Source: Sphingorhabdus lacus
GTDB lineage: Bacteria; Pseudomonadota; Alphaproteobacteria; Sphingomonadales; Sphingomonadaceae
Assembly: GCF_009768975.1 (NCBI RefSeq)
Contig: NZ_CP035733.1
Location: forward strand, 1,922,001 to 1,986,000
Direction of reading: 5' to 3'
DNA: 64,000 nt
Shown: one piece after another, positions 56,683 to 64,000 of the stretch
Numbering within the stretch: position 1 is the first letter of the stretch
Layout of the letters: every line of letters starts with the position of its first letter
Notes under the pieces: model-generated
What the model was told of the DNA's origin: nothing
What the model saw: only the letters and a program-made list of their open reading frames with translations
The model's database searches: none
Position numbers and translations under genes: made by a program

Positions 56683-57612
56683 TCAGGCCGCTTCTGTCAT
56701 GGGCTCTGCCTCACTGACGCCACATTCGCGGCCACCGAGTTTCAAAAGCAAGGCGCTTGCTTCTTCGGCGCGCGCGGCTGCAGTCAGGATTGCGCGGTCA
56801 TCGTCGCGCAACAGCTTGAGCCAATGGTCGATATAGCTTGCATGATTGTCGAGATGGGTAACGGGAAGTCCGAGTTCAGCGCCCAATATCGCGCTCGACA
56901 ATTCAGCAATCAGTTCTTCGGCGGCATAGGCCGCACTGCCGAAGCGGTTTTTGAGATTACGGTCGAGCCGTGATCCATGCCCGGTCCAGTGCGACAATTC
57001 GTGACCAAGCGTCGCATAATAATGGTCAAAGCCTGAAAACAGCTCGGGTGACGGCATGGTGATCCGGTCGGGCGACGGTTCATAATAGGCCTCAGAGCCT
57101 ATATGGCGAAGTACCGCCGGGATCTGACCGAAGAATTCATCAAGCTCGGTTTTGCGTCCCTCGGGTTCGACCAGCGCAAGATCGTGCGCGGGATGATAGC
57201 GTTCGGGCAATCCGTCGATCTGGTCGGCATTGAACACGGCATAGGCACGAAGCACACGGCGGCTTTCTTCCTGTGGTTCTCCAGCTTCGGAAGCTTCGAC
57301 CTCCTTGGAATAGCTTTTGTAGAAGATCGCGATGGTCGACTTCTCGCCCTTGCGCACTTGCGCGTCCAATTTGTTCGCCTGCGCGAAGGTCATCCAATAG
57401 GGCGATGCGTAGCCGCACATATCGGCGACCATCCAGAGCCAGAAAACATTCATGCCCCGATAGGGCGTGCCACAACTGCGCAACGGGCGCGACACCGGGA
57501 GGCCACGCCAGGGTTTGACCCAGGGTTTGGTTCCCGCCTCGAGCCTCTCGATGATCTGGTTGGTGATGCGGGTCGCAGGCGACAGGCCAGCGCGTTTCGA
57601 ATGATAGGCCAT
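56683..57612 (-). CDS. ardC: ArdC-like antirestriction protein
   Basis: A 309-residue protein with the ArdC N-terminal ssDNA-binding domain (RITNQIIERLEAGTKPWVKP, PYRGMNVFWLWM, GEKSTIAIFYK) and a C-terminal zincin-like metallopeptidase domain with H204-ELSH. Later GSAAYAAEELIAELSSAILG is also typical. ArdC protects incoming plasmid DNA from restriction. AGGAG before the ATG at 57612 fixes the start. Its setting in the leading region with ssb is the classical one, and its leader shares the C-rich motif and hairpins with those of parB and the DUF6878-like gene. Confidence 0.92.
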   Translation of the reverse strand: MAYHSKRAGLSPATRITNQIIERLEAGTKPWVKPWRGLPVSRPLRSCGTPYRGMNVFWLWMVADMCGYASPYWMTFAQANKLDAQVRKGEKSTIAIFYKSYSKEVEASEAGEPQEESRRVLRAYAVFNADQIDGLPERYHPAHDLALVEPEGRKTELDEFFGQIPAVLRHIGSEAYYEPSPDRITMPSPELFSGFDHYYATLGHELSHWTGHGSRLDRNLKNRFGSAAYAAEELIAELSSAILGAELGLPVTHLDNHASYIDHWLKLLRDDDRAILTAAARAEEASALLLKLGGRECGVSEAEPMTEAA

Positions 57613-57772
57613 GTGGGAAACTCCTGAATGTCGGCCGGACCAGTCCGGCAATCGACATGGACCACAGGCCCCCTCTCCTCTTCTTGCGGTTGGCGATGAG
57701 AAGAAGCGGCCCCCTTGCTTGCCAAGGGAGCCGCTTCCAACGCAGGCTCAAACCCGTCCTGTCAGGAGGAGG
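57613..57772 (-). promoter_or_regulatory. parB-ardC intergenic region: hairpin and type-2 leader of ardC
   Basis: A strong stem GAAGCGGC...GCCGCTTC with inner CCCTTG/CAAGGG pairing (57703-57737) follows the parB stop and may terminate or attenuate read-through. Toward ardC come CCCCCTCT (57669-57676, the motif seen before parB and the DUF6878-like gene) and hairpin CCGGAC/GTCCGG (57635-57648), then the SD. The order hairpin, C-rich motif, hairpin, SD repeats that of the other type-2 leaders. Confidence 0.5.
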
Positions 57773-59818
57773 TCAGGCGGCGAGTTCGACACCTGCATTG
57801 TCGGTTGTTTCCTGGTTGATCACCATATCTTCGGCGGTCGACCCACCGGCATCCGGTTCAGCACCGTCTGCTGCGTCTGCTGCGATGTCGGCATCGGCCT
57901 CGGTCGCAGGTGTATCGCCAGATGCATCCGCAAAGCGCATGGCTGCGGGCAGCCATGCGAGCGCGCGCTCTTTGACTTCAACTTCGGTGATGAAGTTGCC
58001 GGCAAAGATGCGTTCAGCACTTGCGGCGAGTTCACCCTTCTTCGAAGCCGAGAAACGCGAAGCAAGCGTCGGGCCACCGACATCGGTCAAGGCCTCGAGA
58101 ATGACGGCCTTCGACACCCTGTCGAAATAATTGGCAGCCGTCGGACGCCACCAGGCTGCCATGTTGATCCCGGTCAACTGCCCCAGATGATCGTGGAAGA
58201 CATTGCCGCGATTGCCGCTCACATTGAGGCTCGCCTCAAGCGTGCGGCCGACCACCCAGCCAAGCCATGCCGAACGCGCTTCATCGTCAAGACGGCGGAA
58301 CAGGTCGAAGCGCTCGGCAGTGCTGTCGCCCGCGCGCCAACTTTCATCGAGACCGCCGCGCAGCTCGGCGATTGCAACGGTGGCCGCTGCATCCTTCGCT
58401 TCAAAGTCGTGCGCCGGACCCGAGGCGGCAGAGCCCCGGATGGTGAGGCCGGGGGATGATGCCCAGCGGTAGGTGTCCGCGTCGGCCAGGATGAACACGA
58501 AGAGGTCGAGGGCGAGCGCGGGATCGCTTGCGACATGGAGTGCCAGTACGTCACGGCGTTGCATGGCAAGTTCGTCGACGAGCCGCTGCGACATCGCCGC
58601 GCGAGCGGGCTTGTCACCCGGTCCACTGCTGACGACCTCGACCGCACCTTCCTCGCCTGCGCTCACGACAAGCGTTTCCGTGAAATATTGCGGCTGGAGC
58701 GTAGGCACGCCGTCGCGGCCGAGCGTCAGGATCATCCCGCTTTCGCGCTTTATATCTGCGTCGAGTTCGACCGGGCGGTCACGGATTGCGGCGATTTCGG
58801 CATCGATGCGCTCGATTTCTTCGGACGCTGCACGAGTATCGTCCTCGCTCGCATCTTCATCTTCGAGGATGACCGCCTGCGCGTCATAGTCGGCATCAAG
58901 CTCCTCGATGCGCGCGAGTTCCTCGTCGGAGTAAACCCGCGGCGGGACGGGTACGCGGTGCAAGCCTTCGACAAGGTCATGGCTCACATAGACGTCGAGC
59001 GTCGGCTTGACCCAGGCAAGGCCCTGCTCTGCCGCAACACTGGCTGCCGCCTCTTCCATCTTGGCGTTGGCAAGATTTTCCAGAAGCGCAACGTCGAGCC
59101 AGCTTTCATTCTCTTCATCGTCGAACAGCTCGCGGTCGACCCGCCCGCCAGCTGCAAGATAGGCGTCCTTCCCGACCAGTTTGGCACGCGGATCGCTGCC
59201 GCGCACGGTGCTGTTGAGGACCATTCGTCGGATGCTGTCGGGCGACGCGCGGTAGCAGGATTGGACGACTTCATCATAGACACGCGCCTGGATGGCCTGA
59301 TCGGAGGTCGCGCCGTAAGCTTTCGCCATATCGAGCGTGATCTCGCCTGCGGCCAGCGCTTCGAACACCACAGGGGCAAGCGATGCCAAGCGCAACCGGC
59401 CTTCGACGAAGCGGACGGTCAAGCCAAAGCGCCGTGCGACATCTTCAGGCGTTGCGCCGGTTTCGATGATGCTTGCAAAAGCTTGTGCTTCATCGGCCGG
59501 GTTCATCTTCAACGTGTGGAAGTTCTCGGCAAGACTGGCTTCAAGGATTTGCGTTTCATCGCCGTCGAGAACCAGGCACAGAACCGGAAACGTGCGCGCC
59601 AGCTGCTTGTCAGCCGCAAGCGCGAGCAAGGCTTTGCGGCGACGTTCGCCTGCTTCAACCTCATATTGGCCCTTCTTGCCTTCGCGGACCACAAGGTTCT
59701 GCAAAAGGCCGTGCGCTGCAACGCTGGCTTTGAGTTCAGCATCTGCAACCGGATCAGAGCGCTTGCGGACGTTCCGGGGGGACGCGATAAGCTTGTTCAA
59801 CGGAATTGACTTGATCAT
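57773..59818 (-). CDS. ParB-like (ParB/Srx domain) leading-region protein
   Basis: A 681-residue protein. The N-terminal ParB/RepB domain (IKSIPLNKLIASPRNVRKRS, VAAHGLLQNLVVREG, and the nucleotide-binding GERRR at 57-61) is followed by a helix-turn-helix spacer (TGATPEDVARRFGLTVRFVE) and a long variable C-terminal part with an acidic coiled coil (about 330-400). It is much longer than true partition ParB (about 300) and has no parA beside it, so chromosome-type partition is doubtful. Such large ParB-like proteins are typical of plasmid leading regions, with an unclear, possibly anti-defence role. AGGAG precedes the ATG at 59818. Confidence 0.82.
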   Translation of the reverse strand: MIKSIPLNKLIASPRNVRKRSDPVADAELKASVAAHGLLQNLVVREGKKGQYEVEAGERRRKALLALAADKQLARTFPVLCLVLDGDETQILEASLAENFHTLKMNPADEAQAFASIIETGATPEDVARRFGLTVRFVEGRLRLASLAPVVFEALAAGEITLDMAKAYGATSDQAIQARVYDEVVQSCYRASPDSIRRMVLNSTVRGSDPRAKLVGKDAYLAAGGRVDRELFDDEENESWLDVALLENLANAKMEEAAASVAAEQGLAWVKPTLDVYVSHDLVEGLHRVPVPPRVYSDEELARIEELDADYDAQAVILEDEDASEDDTRAASEEIERIDAEIAAIRDRPVELDADIKRESGMILTLGRDGVPTLQPQYFTETLVVSAGEEGAVEVVSSGPGDKPARAAMSQRLVDELAMQRRDVLALHVASDPALALDLFVFILADADTYRWASSPGLTIRGSAASGPAHDFEAKDAAATVAIAELRGGLDESWRAGDSTAERFDLFRRLDDEARSAWLGWVVGRTLEASLNVSGNRGNVFHDHLGQLTGINMAAWWRPTAANYFDRVSKAVILEALTDVGGPTLASRFSASKKGELAASAERIFAGNFITEVEVKERALAWLPAAMRFADASGDTPATEADADIAADAADGAEPDAGGSTAEDMVINQETTDNAGVELAA

Positions 59819-59957
59819 GGGATTTCTCCTGAAGTGCGAGCCGACGCGCCGCCATTCGGCCGCCAGAGCCCAACCGCTCAAGGAACCCTCCCCTCTCTCC
59901 TCCGATGAGCGAACGGCGCTCATCCTGCGTTGCTCAGGCCAATCGGCCAATGGGGAT
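59819..59957 (-). promoter_or_regulatory. Structured leader of the ParB-like gene (type-2 leader)
   Basis: The block CCAACCGCTCAAGGAACC plus CCTCCCCTCT (59870-59896) aligns with 54216-54244 at about 24 of 28 positions. The perfect hairpin GATGAGCG-AACGG-CGCTCATC (59904-59924) follows on the plus strand, as a hairpin does in the other leaders. The region is shared with the divergent AbiE operon. Confidence 0.55.
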
Positions 59958-60000
59958 AAAATTCTTGAAACTTTCATATTTTGGAAGTATTGAGAATTTT
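59958..60000 (+). promoter_or_regulatory. Candidate AbiEi operator
   Basis: Inverted arms AAAATTCT (59958-59965) and AGAATTTT (59993-60000) flank an inner ACTT...AAGT pair, in a very AT-rich stretch directly abutting the abiEi ATG. AbiEi antitoxins repress their own operon by binding inverted repeats upstream, so this is the likely operator. Confidence 0.55.
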
Positions 60001-60687
60001 ATGACAGCTTTGGTCAAAGAAATTTCAAAAGCGGGATTGGCAGGCCGCGTCCTTGAAGAGCGGCAGCTCGCAGAGCTTGTTGGCGGTAGTGCCGCGCGCC
60101 GGTACGGGCTGGTCAACCGTGCGATCAAGGAGGGAGCGCTTGTCCGCATCAAGCGCGGCACATATGTGCTCGCAGCTGACTATCGGACCGAGCCGGTCCA
60201 TCCCTTTGCCGTCGCGCAAAGCCTGCTTCCCGGCAGTTACATCTCATTCGAGACGGCACTTTCCTATCATGGCTGGATCCCGGAAAGCGTGTTTACAACT
60301 GCCAGTGTATCGCCAGGCCGTAAGACGCTAGAATATGCAACCGAAGCCTTCGGCAGCTTTGCCTTTCACCCACTCGCTATCCATCAATATCGCCTGCTGA
60401 CCAGCGTCGACCGGGTCGTCCTCGGCAAGCATACCGTTCTCGTCGCGCAGCCCTTGCGGGCCATCCTCGATCTCGTAGCGTTGCGCAAACAGCCTTGGCA
60501 AGGCCTGGAGTGGCTGACGAGCGGAATGCGGATCGATGAAACGCATCTGTTTGCGCTCAATCGAGCAGATTTTACCGCTTTGAAGCCCGTCTACAAGCAT
60601 AAGGCTGTAAACGCGTTTCTCGACCAACTCGGAGACGCGCTGGTGAGCGGGAAGGCAACTGGCCGACGGAGTTCGAGACATGATTGA
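60001..60687 (+). CDS. abiEi: AbiEi-type antitoxin (type IV toxin-antitoxin system)
   Basis: A 228-residue protein with an N-terminal winged helix (LVGGSAARRYGLVNRAIKEG, then ALVRIKRGTYVLAADY) and a C-terminal AbiEi domain (LLPGSYISFETALSYHGWIP, RAILDLVALRKQPW). It represses the operon and counters AbiEii without direct binding. The ATG at 60001 is used because the inverted repeats occupy the bases just upstream; an ATG at 59950 is possible. It overlaps abiEii by 8 nt and is on the plus strand, against the local trend. Confidence 0.82.
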   Translation: MTALVKEISKAGLAGRVLEERQLAELVGGSAARRYGLVNRAIKEGALVRIKRGTYVLAADYRTEPVHPFAVAQSLLPGSYISFETALSYHGWIPESVFTTASVSPGRKTLEYATEAFGSFAFHPLAIHQYRLLTSVDRVVLGKHTVLVAQPLRAILDLVALRKQPWQGLEWLTSGMRIDETHLFALNRADFTALKPVYKHKAVNAFLDQLGDALVSGKATGRRSSRHD

Positions 60688-61540
60688 TCTGATCAAGGAG
60701 CGTCTCAACCGATATGCCGCCGCAAATCCGCTTGAAGAGGAAAATGCGGTCAAGGAAATCCTCCAGGAAATTGCGCTTTATGCGCTATGGCGAAGTGACT
60801 TTTTCGATGTCGCCCTGTTCCAGGGAGGCACCAGCCTGCGTATCCTGCACGGACTGCCGCGGTTTTCAGAAGATCTGGATTTTCTGCTGCGCGCACCTGA
60901 CCCAAAATTCGACTGGTCGCCTTATCTGAGCGGGCTCATCCAAGTCGCTGCCGAATTCGGCGTCAAGCTTGACGCGCAGCCGCCTGCCCGAATGGATAAG
61001 GCCATCCATGCAGCTCTTCTCAAGAACGATTCTGTTGCCAATCAGCTGGACCTATCCTTTGCTGGCCAAGACCGGCGGAAGGCAATCCGGATCAAGCTTG
61101 AGATCGACGTTAATCCGCCTTTGGGCTCGGGCGAGGCCACCAGCTTTCTCGATTTTCCTTTGGACTATGAAGTTCGTCATCAGGATCTGCAGTCCAATTT
61201 CGCGCTCAAGATCCATGCGCTGTTATGTCGCGGCTTTTTGAAGGGTCGCGACTGGTTCGATTTTTCCTGGTATGTCTCGCGCGATATCGCGCCCAATCTC
61301 CTCCTCTTGCGGAACGCACTTGTTCAGGCAGGCCCGTGGAAAGGCGATGAGACCATTCCCGTCGATATCGCGTGGCTGAAAGCGGCGCTTTCCGACGCAA
61401 TCACCAAGATCGATTGGAAGGCGGCGGGTGACGATGTAGCACGGTTCCTCCGGCCAGCGGAGCTTCGCTCGGCGGATCTTTGGAGCGAGCGGTTCTTCCT
61501 GGCAAAGGTAGAAAAGCTGACCTCTTCCGCATCCGGCTGA
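60680..61540 (+). CDS. abiEii: AbiEii-type nucleotidyltransferase toxin
   Basis: A 286-residue nucleotidyltransferase of the AbiEii/DUF1814 family. The catalytic motifs are FQGGTSLRIL (G49-G50-T-S52) and RFSEDLDFLL (D65, D67), with a third acidic residue in RIKLEIDVN and a Lys/Asp C-terminal motif near KGRDWFDFSWY. These toxins block growth, in some cases by adding nucleotides to tRNA, and give phage abortive infection. It starts 8 nt inside abiEi and ends 32 bp from the convergent strawberry-notch-like gene. Confidence 0.88.
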   Translation: MIDLIKERLNRYAAANPLEEENAVKEILQEIALYALWRSDFFDVALFQGGTSLRILHGLPRFSEDLDFLLRAPDPKFDWSPYLSGLIQVAAEFGVKLDAQPPARMDKAIHAALLKNDSVANQLDLSFAGQDRRKAIRIKLEIDVNPPLGSGEATSFLDFPLDYEVRHQDLQSNFALKIHALLCRGFLKGRDWFDFSWYVSRDIAPNLLLLRNALVQAGPWKGDETIPVDIAWLKAALSDAITKIDWKAAGDDVARFLRPAELRSADLWSERFFLAKVEKLTSSASG

Positions 61541-61572
61541 AGCATCGCGCCGCATATTCGGAAAATCCCCAA

Positions 61573-64000
61573 TCACGGCTGCCGGCTGGCAATGCGAGCG
61601 ACTATCGCGGCCGCATCGCTGGATGGAACGAACAGCCGCGTTTGATAGCGAATGATCTCGGTGAAGCAGCCTTTCGCTTTGTACCAATCCAAGCGGTCAG
61701 CAGACCAACCCGTCAACTCAAGCCGCTGGCTGCCATTGACGAGCGAGCGCTTAACCGTCAGCGCTTCCGCGCTGCGGAACGGTAATGGTTTGCCCGTTTT
61801 CATAACGGCCGATGCAATATCGGCTGGATCCAGGGATTGATCGAGATCTTTGCCTAGCGTTTGCGCCAACTCTGGAATGTCGCCCATGCCGATCTCGCGC
61901 CCCAGAAGTGAACGGCCATCCTTCGCTGCAATCCGGCTCACCCGAACATAATCGCCCGGAAGCTTGTCCCAGATTGGCAGCAGCAGGCCGGTCGCAAGAT
62001 GGAGTCGCTCGCGTTTTGGCGATGCCAGCGCTTCGGCGGTCTCGGCGCGCCAGCCATTCTCAAACTGTTCGCGCCCGACCGGTTGCCAGTTGCTTGTCCC
62101 AAGCTGCTCGGATGTCAGATATTCGGCGCGCAAGGGCCGGACGAGTTCAAATCGTTCGATGCGCTCGCCGTCATCGGTGAGAAGCCCGCGCGCACGCACG
62201 GCAAGCGCGACGCGCCCGGACCGTTCGTTTTGCATCGGACGGGCATGAACAGCCCCTAGATCATGGATTTTGGCGAGATCGTCAAAGCCGAGCGGCCGCT
62301 GGCGGCGCGCAATCTCGATCTCAAGCAAATGGGTCGTGGCACCCGATGCAGTGTCGGTGCGCAGGACTTGATCCGAGACTATTTGATAATCCTCGACAGC
62401 GATAGTTTCGACGCCAAGATCGAGCATGCCTGCAGCACGCGCGGCATTGACGCAGGCTTCGACAAGGCCCAGATATTCATCGAATATGCCATTTTGCAAA
62501 TGGATCGGAAAGGCAAGGATACGATTGAGCCATCGCTGGATCGTCGGTAGCTCATCCAGCAAGCCGCCATCTTCGGCTTCAATCTTGAGGCCTGACAATT
62601 TTTGAAAGCGGTCAAGACTGACGGCTTCGAGTTTGCCCTGAAAGAGCAGATGAAACCAGCGGATGAGCGCGTCTTTTGCGTAATTGCTCTCAAGATTGTC
62701 GGCAGGATTGAACAGATTCTGCCCGCCGGTTTGGCGCTGGCCGCGCGTGAGCGCACCCAGACTGTCAAGGCGCCGCGCTATTGTCGAAATGAAGCGCCGT
62801 TCGCCCCGAACATTGGTTGTGACGGGGCGGAACAACGGCGCTGATGCCTGATTTGTCCGATTGGTGCGGCCGAGACCTTGAATGGCAGCATCGGCACGCC
62901 AGCCTGGCTCGAGCAGGAAATGGATCCGGCGCTCCTGATTCTTCGCATTCAGATCGGCATGATAACTGCGCCCTGTGCCACCGGCATCGGAGAAGACAAG
63001 GATGCGCTTGTCGCCGTCCATGAAGGCCTGGGTTTCGAGGACATTGGTGCGGGGCGAACGCGACTGAAGCTTTTGACTACCGTCGGTTCCGACCACCAAA
63101 CGCCGCGAGCGTCCTGTGACCTCGGCCACTGCATCGACACCAAAGCGTTCGATGATGGCATCAAGCGCGGTGGCGACAGGCGGAAGCGCGCACAGTCGTT
63201 CGATCATCGCGTCACGGGCAGCGACGGCCGCACGGCACAAGACAGGATTGCCGTCGGCATCGCTCATTGGCTCGGAACGCGCATCGCCATTTTCATCGAC
63301 GAACACCTGCATCAACCGGACCGGGAAGCTTTGCAGCAGATAGTCGACCACATATTCGCGCGGCGAGAGATCGATTTCGAGATGCTCGCGCTCTTCCGGG
63401 GTCAAATCGGCAAGTCGCCGGTCAAGCATGGCTTCGGCCGTCGAGACGAGCTGGATCACCGCCGAATTCCCTTCCGCCAGCACCGTATCGATCGCTGGCA
63501 ACAGGCTTGGCAGCTTCATCGAGAGAAGAAGCTGCGCGAAGAAACGCTGCTTGGTGCCTTCGAAGATCGAAAGGGCTGCAGCCTTGGCACCCCTGTTGAG
63601 CGTAATGCCGCTATCTGCATCGACGATGCGGGTGGCTTCGAGCACTTCACCCAGATTGCTATGAATGATCGCCCATGCTTCAGCATAAGCATCATAGACC
63701 CGGATCTGTACCTCAGTTAGTTGGTGCTCCAGTATGTCATATTCGACACCGGCAAAGGACAGCGCACGTGCTGTATAAAGGCCCAGCGATTTGAGATCGC
63801 GGGCGACCAGTTCCATTGCAGCAATTCCGCCTTTGCGAATATCATCGACAAAGCGCTCGCGGGTCGCAAAGGCGGTTTCCGGGCCCCACAGGCCAAGCCG
63901 CGCTGCATAGGCCAGATTATTCACATCGGACGCGCCGGTGGCGGAGACATAAAGAACTCTAGCACGCGGCAGCAGATTTTGGAGGCGTACGCCAGCAATG
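61573..64000 (-). CDS. Strawberry-notch-like helicase/NTPase, C-terminal part (runs off the right edge)
   Basis: At least 809 residues, with the N-terminus beyond the window. The frame is open to the edge and enters with LQNLLPRARVLYVSATGAS and DVNNLAYAARLGLWG, the strawberry-notch motif III region. Later GGTGRSYHADLNAKNQERRI, HFLLEPGWRADAAIQGLGRT NRTNQ form the SBNO helicase C-terminal domain. Bacterial homologues are large plasmid proteins, often joined to a methyltransferase and suspected of anti-restriction or DNA-processing roles. A GTG at 63924 is internal, not a start. It is probably the far end of the leading-region gene group. Confidence 0.85.
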   Translation of the reverse strand, partial: IAGVRLQNLLPRARVLYVSATGASDVNNLAYAARLGLWGPETAFATRERFVDDIRKGGIAAMELVARDLKSLGLYTARALSFAGVEYDILEHQLTEVQIRVYDAYAEAWAIIHSNLGEVLEATRIVDADSGITLNRGAKAAALSIFEGTKQRFFAQLLLSMKLPSLLPAIDTVLAEGNSAVIQLVSTAEAMLDRRLADLTPEEREHLEIDLSPREYVVDYLLQSFPVRLMQVFVDENGDARSEPMSDADGNPVLCRAAVAARDAMIERLCALPPVATALDAIIERFGVDAVAEVTGRSRRLVVGTDGSQKLQSRSPRTNVLETQAFMDGDKRILVFSDAGGTGRSYHADLNAKNQERRIHFLLEPGWRADAAIQGLGRTNRTNQASAPLFRPVTTNVRGERRFISTIARRLDSLGALTRGQRQTGGQNLFNPADNLESNYAKDALIRWFHLLFQGKLEAVSLDRFQKLSGLKIEAEDGGLLDELPTIQRWLNRILAFPIHLQNGIFDEYLGLVEACVNAARAAGMLDLGVETIAVEDYQIVSDQVLRTDTASGATTHLLEIEIARRQRPLGFDDLAKIHDLGAVHARPMQNERSGRVALAVRARGLLTDDGERIERFELVRPLRAEYLTSEQLGTSNWQPVGREQFENGWRAETAEALASPKRERLHLATGLLLPIWDKLPGDYVRVSRIAAKDGRSLLGREIGMGDIPELAQTLGKDLDQSLDPADIASAVMKTGKPLPFRSAEALTVKRSLVNGSQRLELTGWSADRLDWYKAKGCFTEIIRYQTRLFVPSSDAAAIVARIASRQP

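Noticed and set aside
57703-57737. Strong hairpin as part of a CRISPR or integron attC site
   Set aside because: Single copy, placed after a stop codon; acts more plausibly as terminator or leader stem.
63924-64000. GTG at 63924 as the start of the strawberry-notch-like gene
   Set aside because: The frame continues upstream to the window edge with conserved motif residues (VLYVSATGASDV).

Overview
The window looks like a large conjugative element (ICE or integrated or free plasmid) from a sphingomonad-type alphaproteobacterium. The evidence is a GC-rich F-type transfer operon with TraA-L-E-K-B-V-C-W-U-TrbC-N-F-H-G products, a MobF relaxase, and accessory genes (AlpA, S24 repressor, DUF5818-, DUF6878- and DUF6915-like, strawberry-notch-like) of the kind common on Sphingomonadales plasmids. 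No rRNA, tRNA or CRISPR array was seen. The far left edge carries the 5' end of hppD and a divergent Lrp/AsnC regulator, a housekeeping tyrosine-catabolism pair, so an element/chromosome boundary may lie between about 0.7 and 1.07 kb.

Layout. 0-0.7 kb: hppD fragment and Lrp regulator. 1.07-1.8 kb: leftward XRE-like/AlpA pair. 2.1-20.2 kb: rightward, tightly overlapping F-type T4SS operon, including an S26 peptidase of the TraF/TrhF kind and two thioredoxin-fold proteins. 20.8-32.6 kb: leftward nitrate-respiration operon narK(fused)-narGHJI-ppiC-moaA-moaB. 32.7-37.0 kb: a cysteine-free FNR/DNR-family regulator, an outer-membrane porin and a rightward CopD-like/nnrS/carbonic anhydrase operon. 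Four FNR-type TTGAY-N4-ATCAA boxes sit in the two divergent promoter regions, so this block reads as one self-contained anaerobic-respiration island. 37.1-42.6 kb: a visibly more AT-rich island with a short tyrosine recombinase, a PD-(D/E)XK-like nuclease and a His-Xaa-Ser (HXS) radical-SAM peptide-modification operon hxsB-hxsC-hxsA. 42.7-44.4 kb: S24 repressor module with twin operators. 44.6-50.2 kb: leftward RHH protein-TraD-TraI mobilisation operon. 50.2-50.4 kb: candidate oriT.

50.6-64 kb reads as the leading region, the part that would enter a recipient first. Most genes here lie on the minus strand pointing back toward the candidate oriT: ssb, DUF6915-, DUF6878- and DUF2493-type genes, a Xre/RES toxin-antitoxin pair, antirestriction ardC, a ParB-like protein and a strawberry-notch-like NTPase that runs off the right edge. 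An AbiE toxin-antitoxin pair faces the other way.

The most interesting unexplained structure is in the untranslated leaders of these leading-region genes. Three leaders (before the 78-aa gene, ssb and the DUF2493 gene) are 160-230-nt long-range inverted repeats with internal hairpins, and two of them share a conserved core whose hairpins appear to covary. Three others (before the DUF6878-type gene, ardC and parB) share a C-rich motif between hairpins. Their position and gene orientation fit single-stranded-DNA promoters (Frpo/ssi-like) that would switch on anti-defence genes from the incoming T-strand. Second in interest is the HXS operon, whose usual fourth gene hxsD is missing and may survive only as a broken frame upstream of hxsB.
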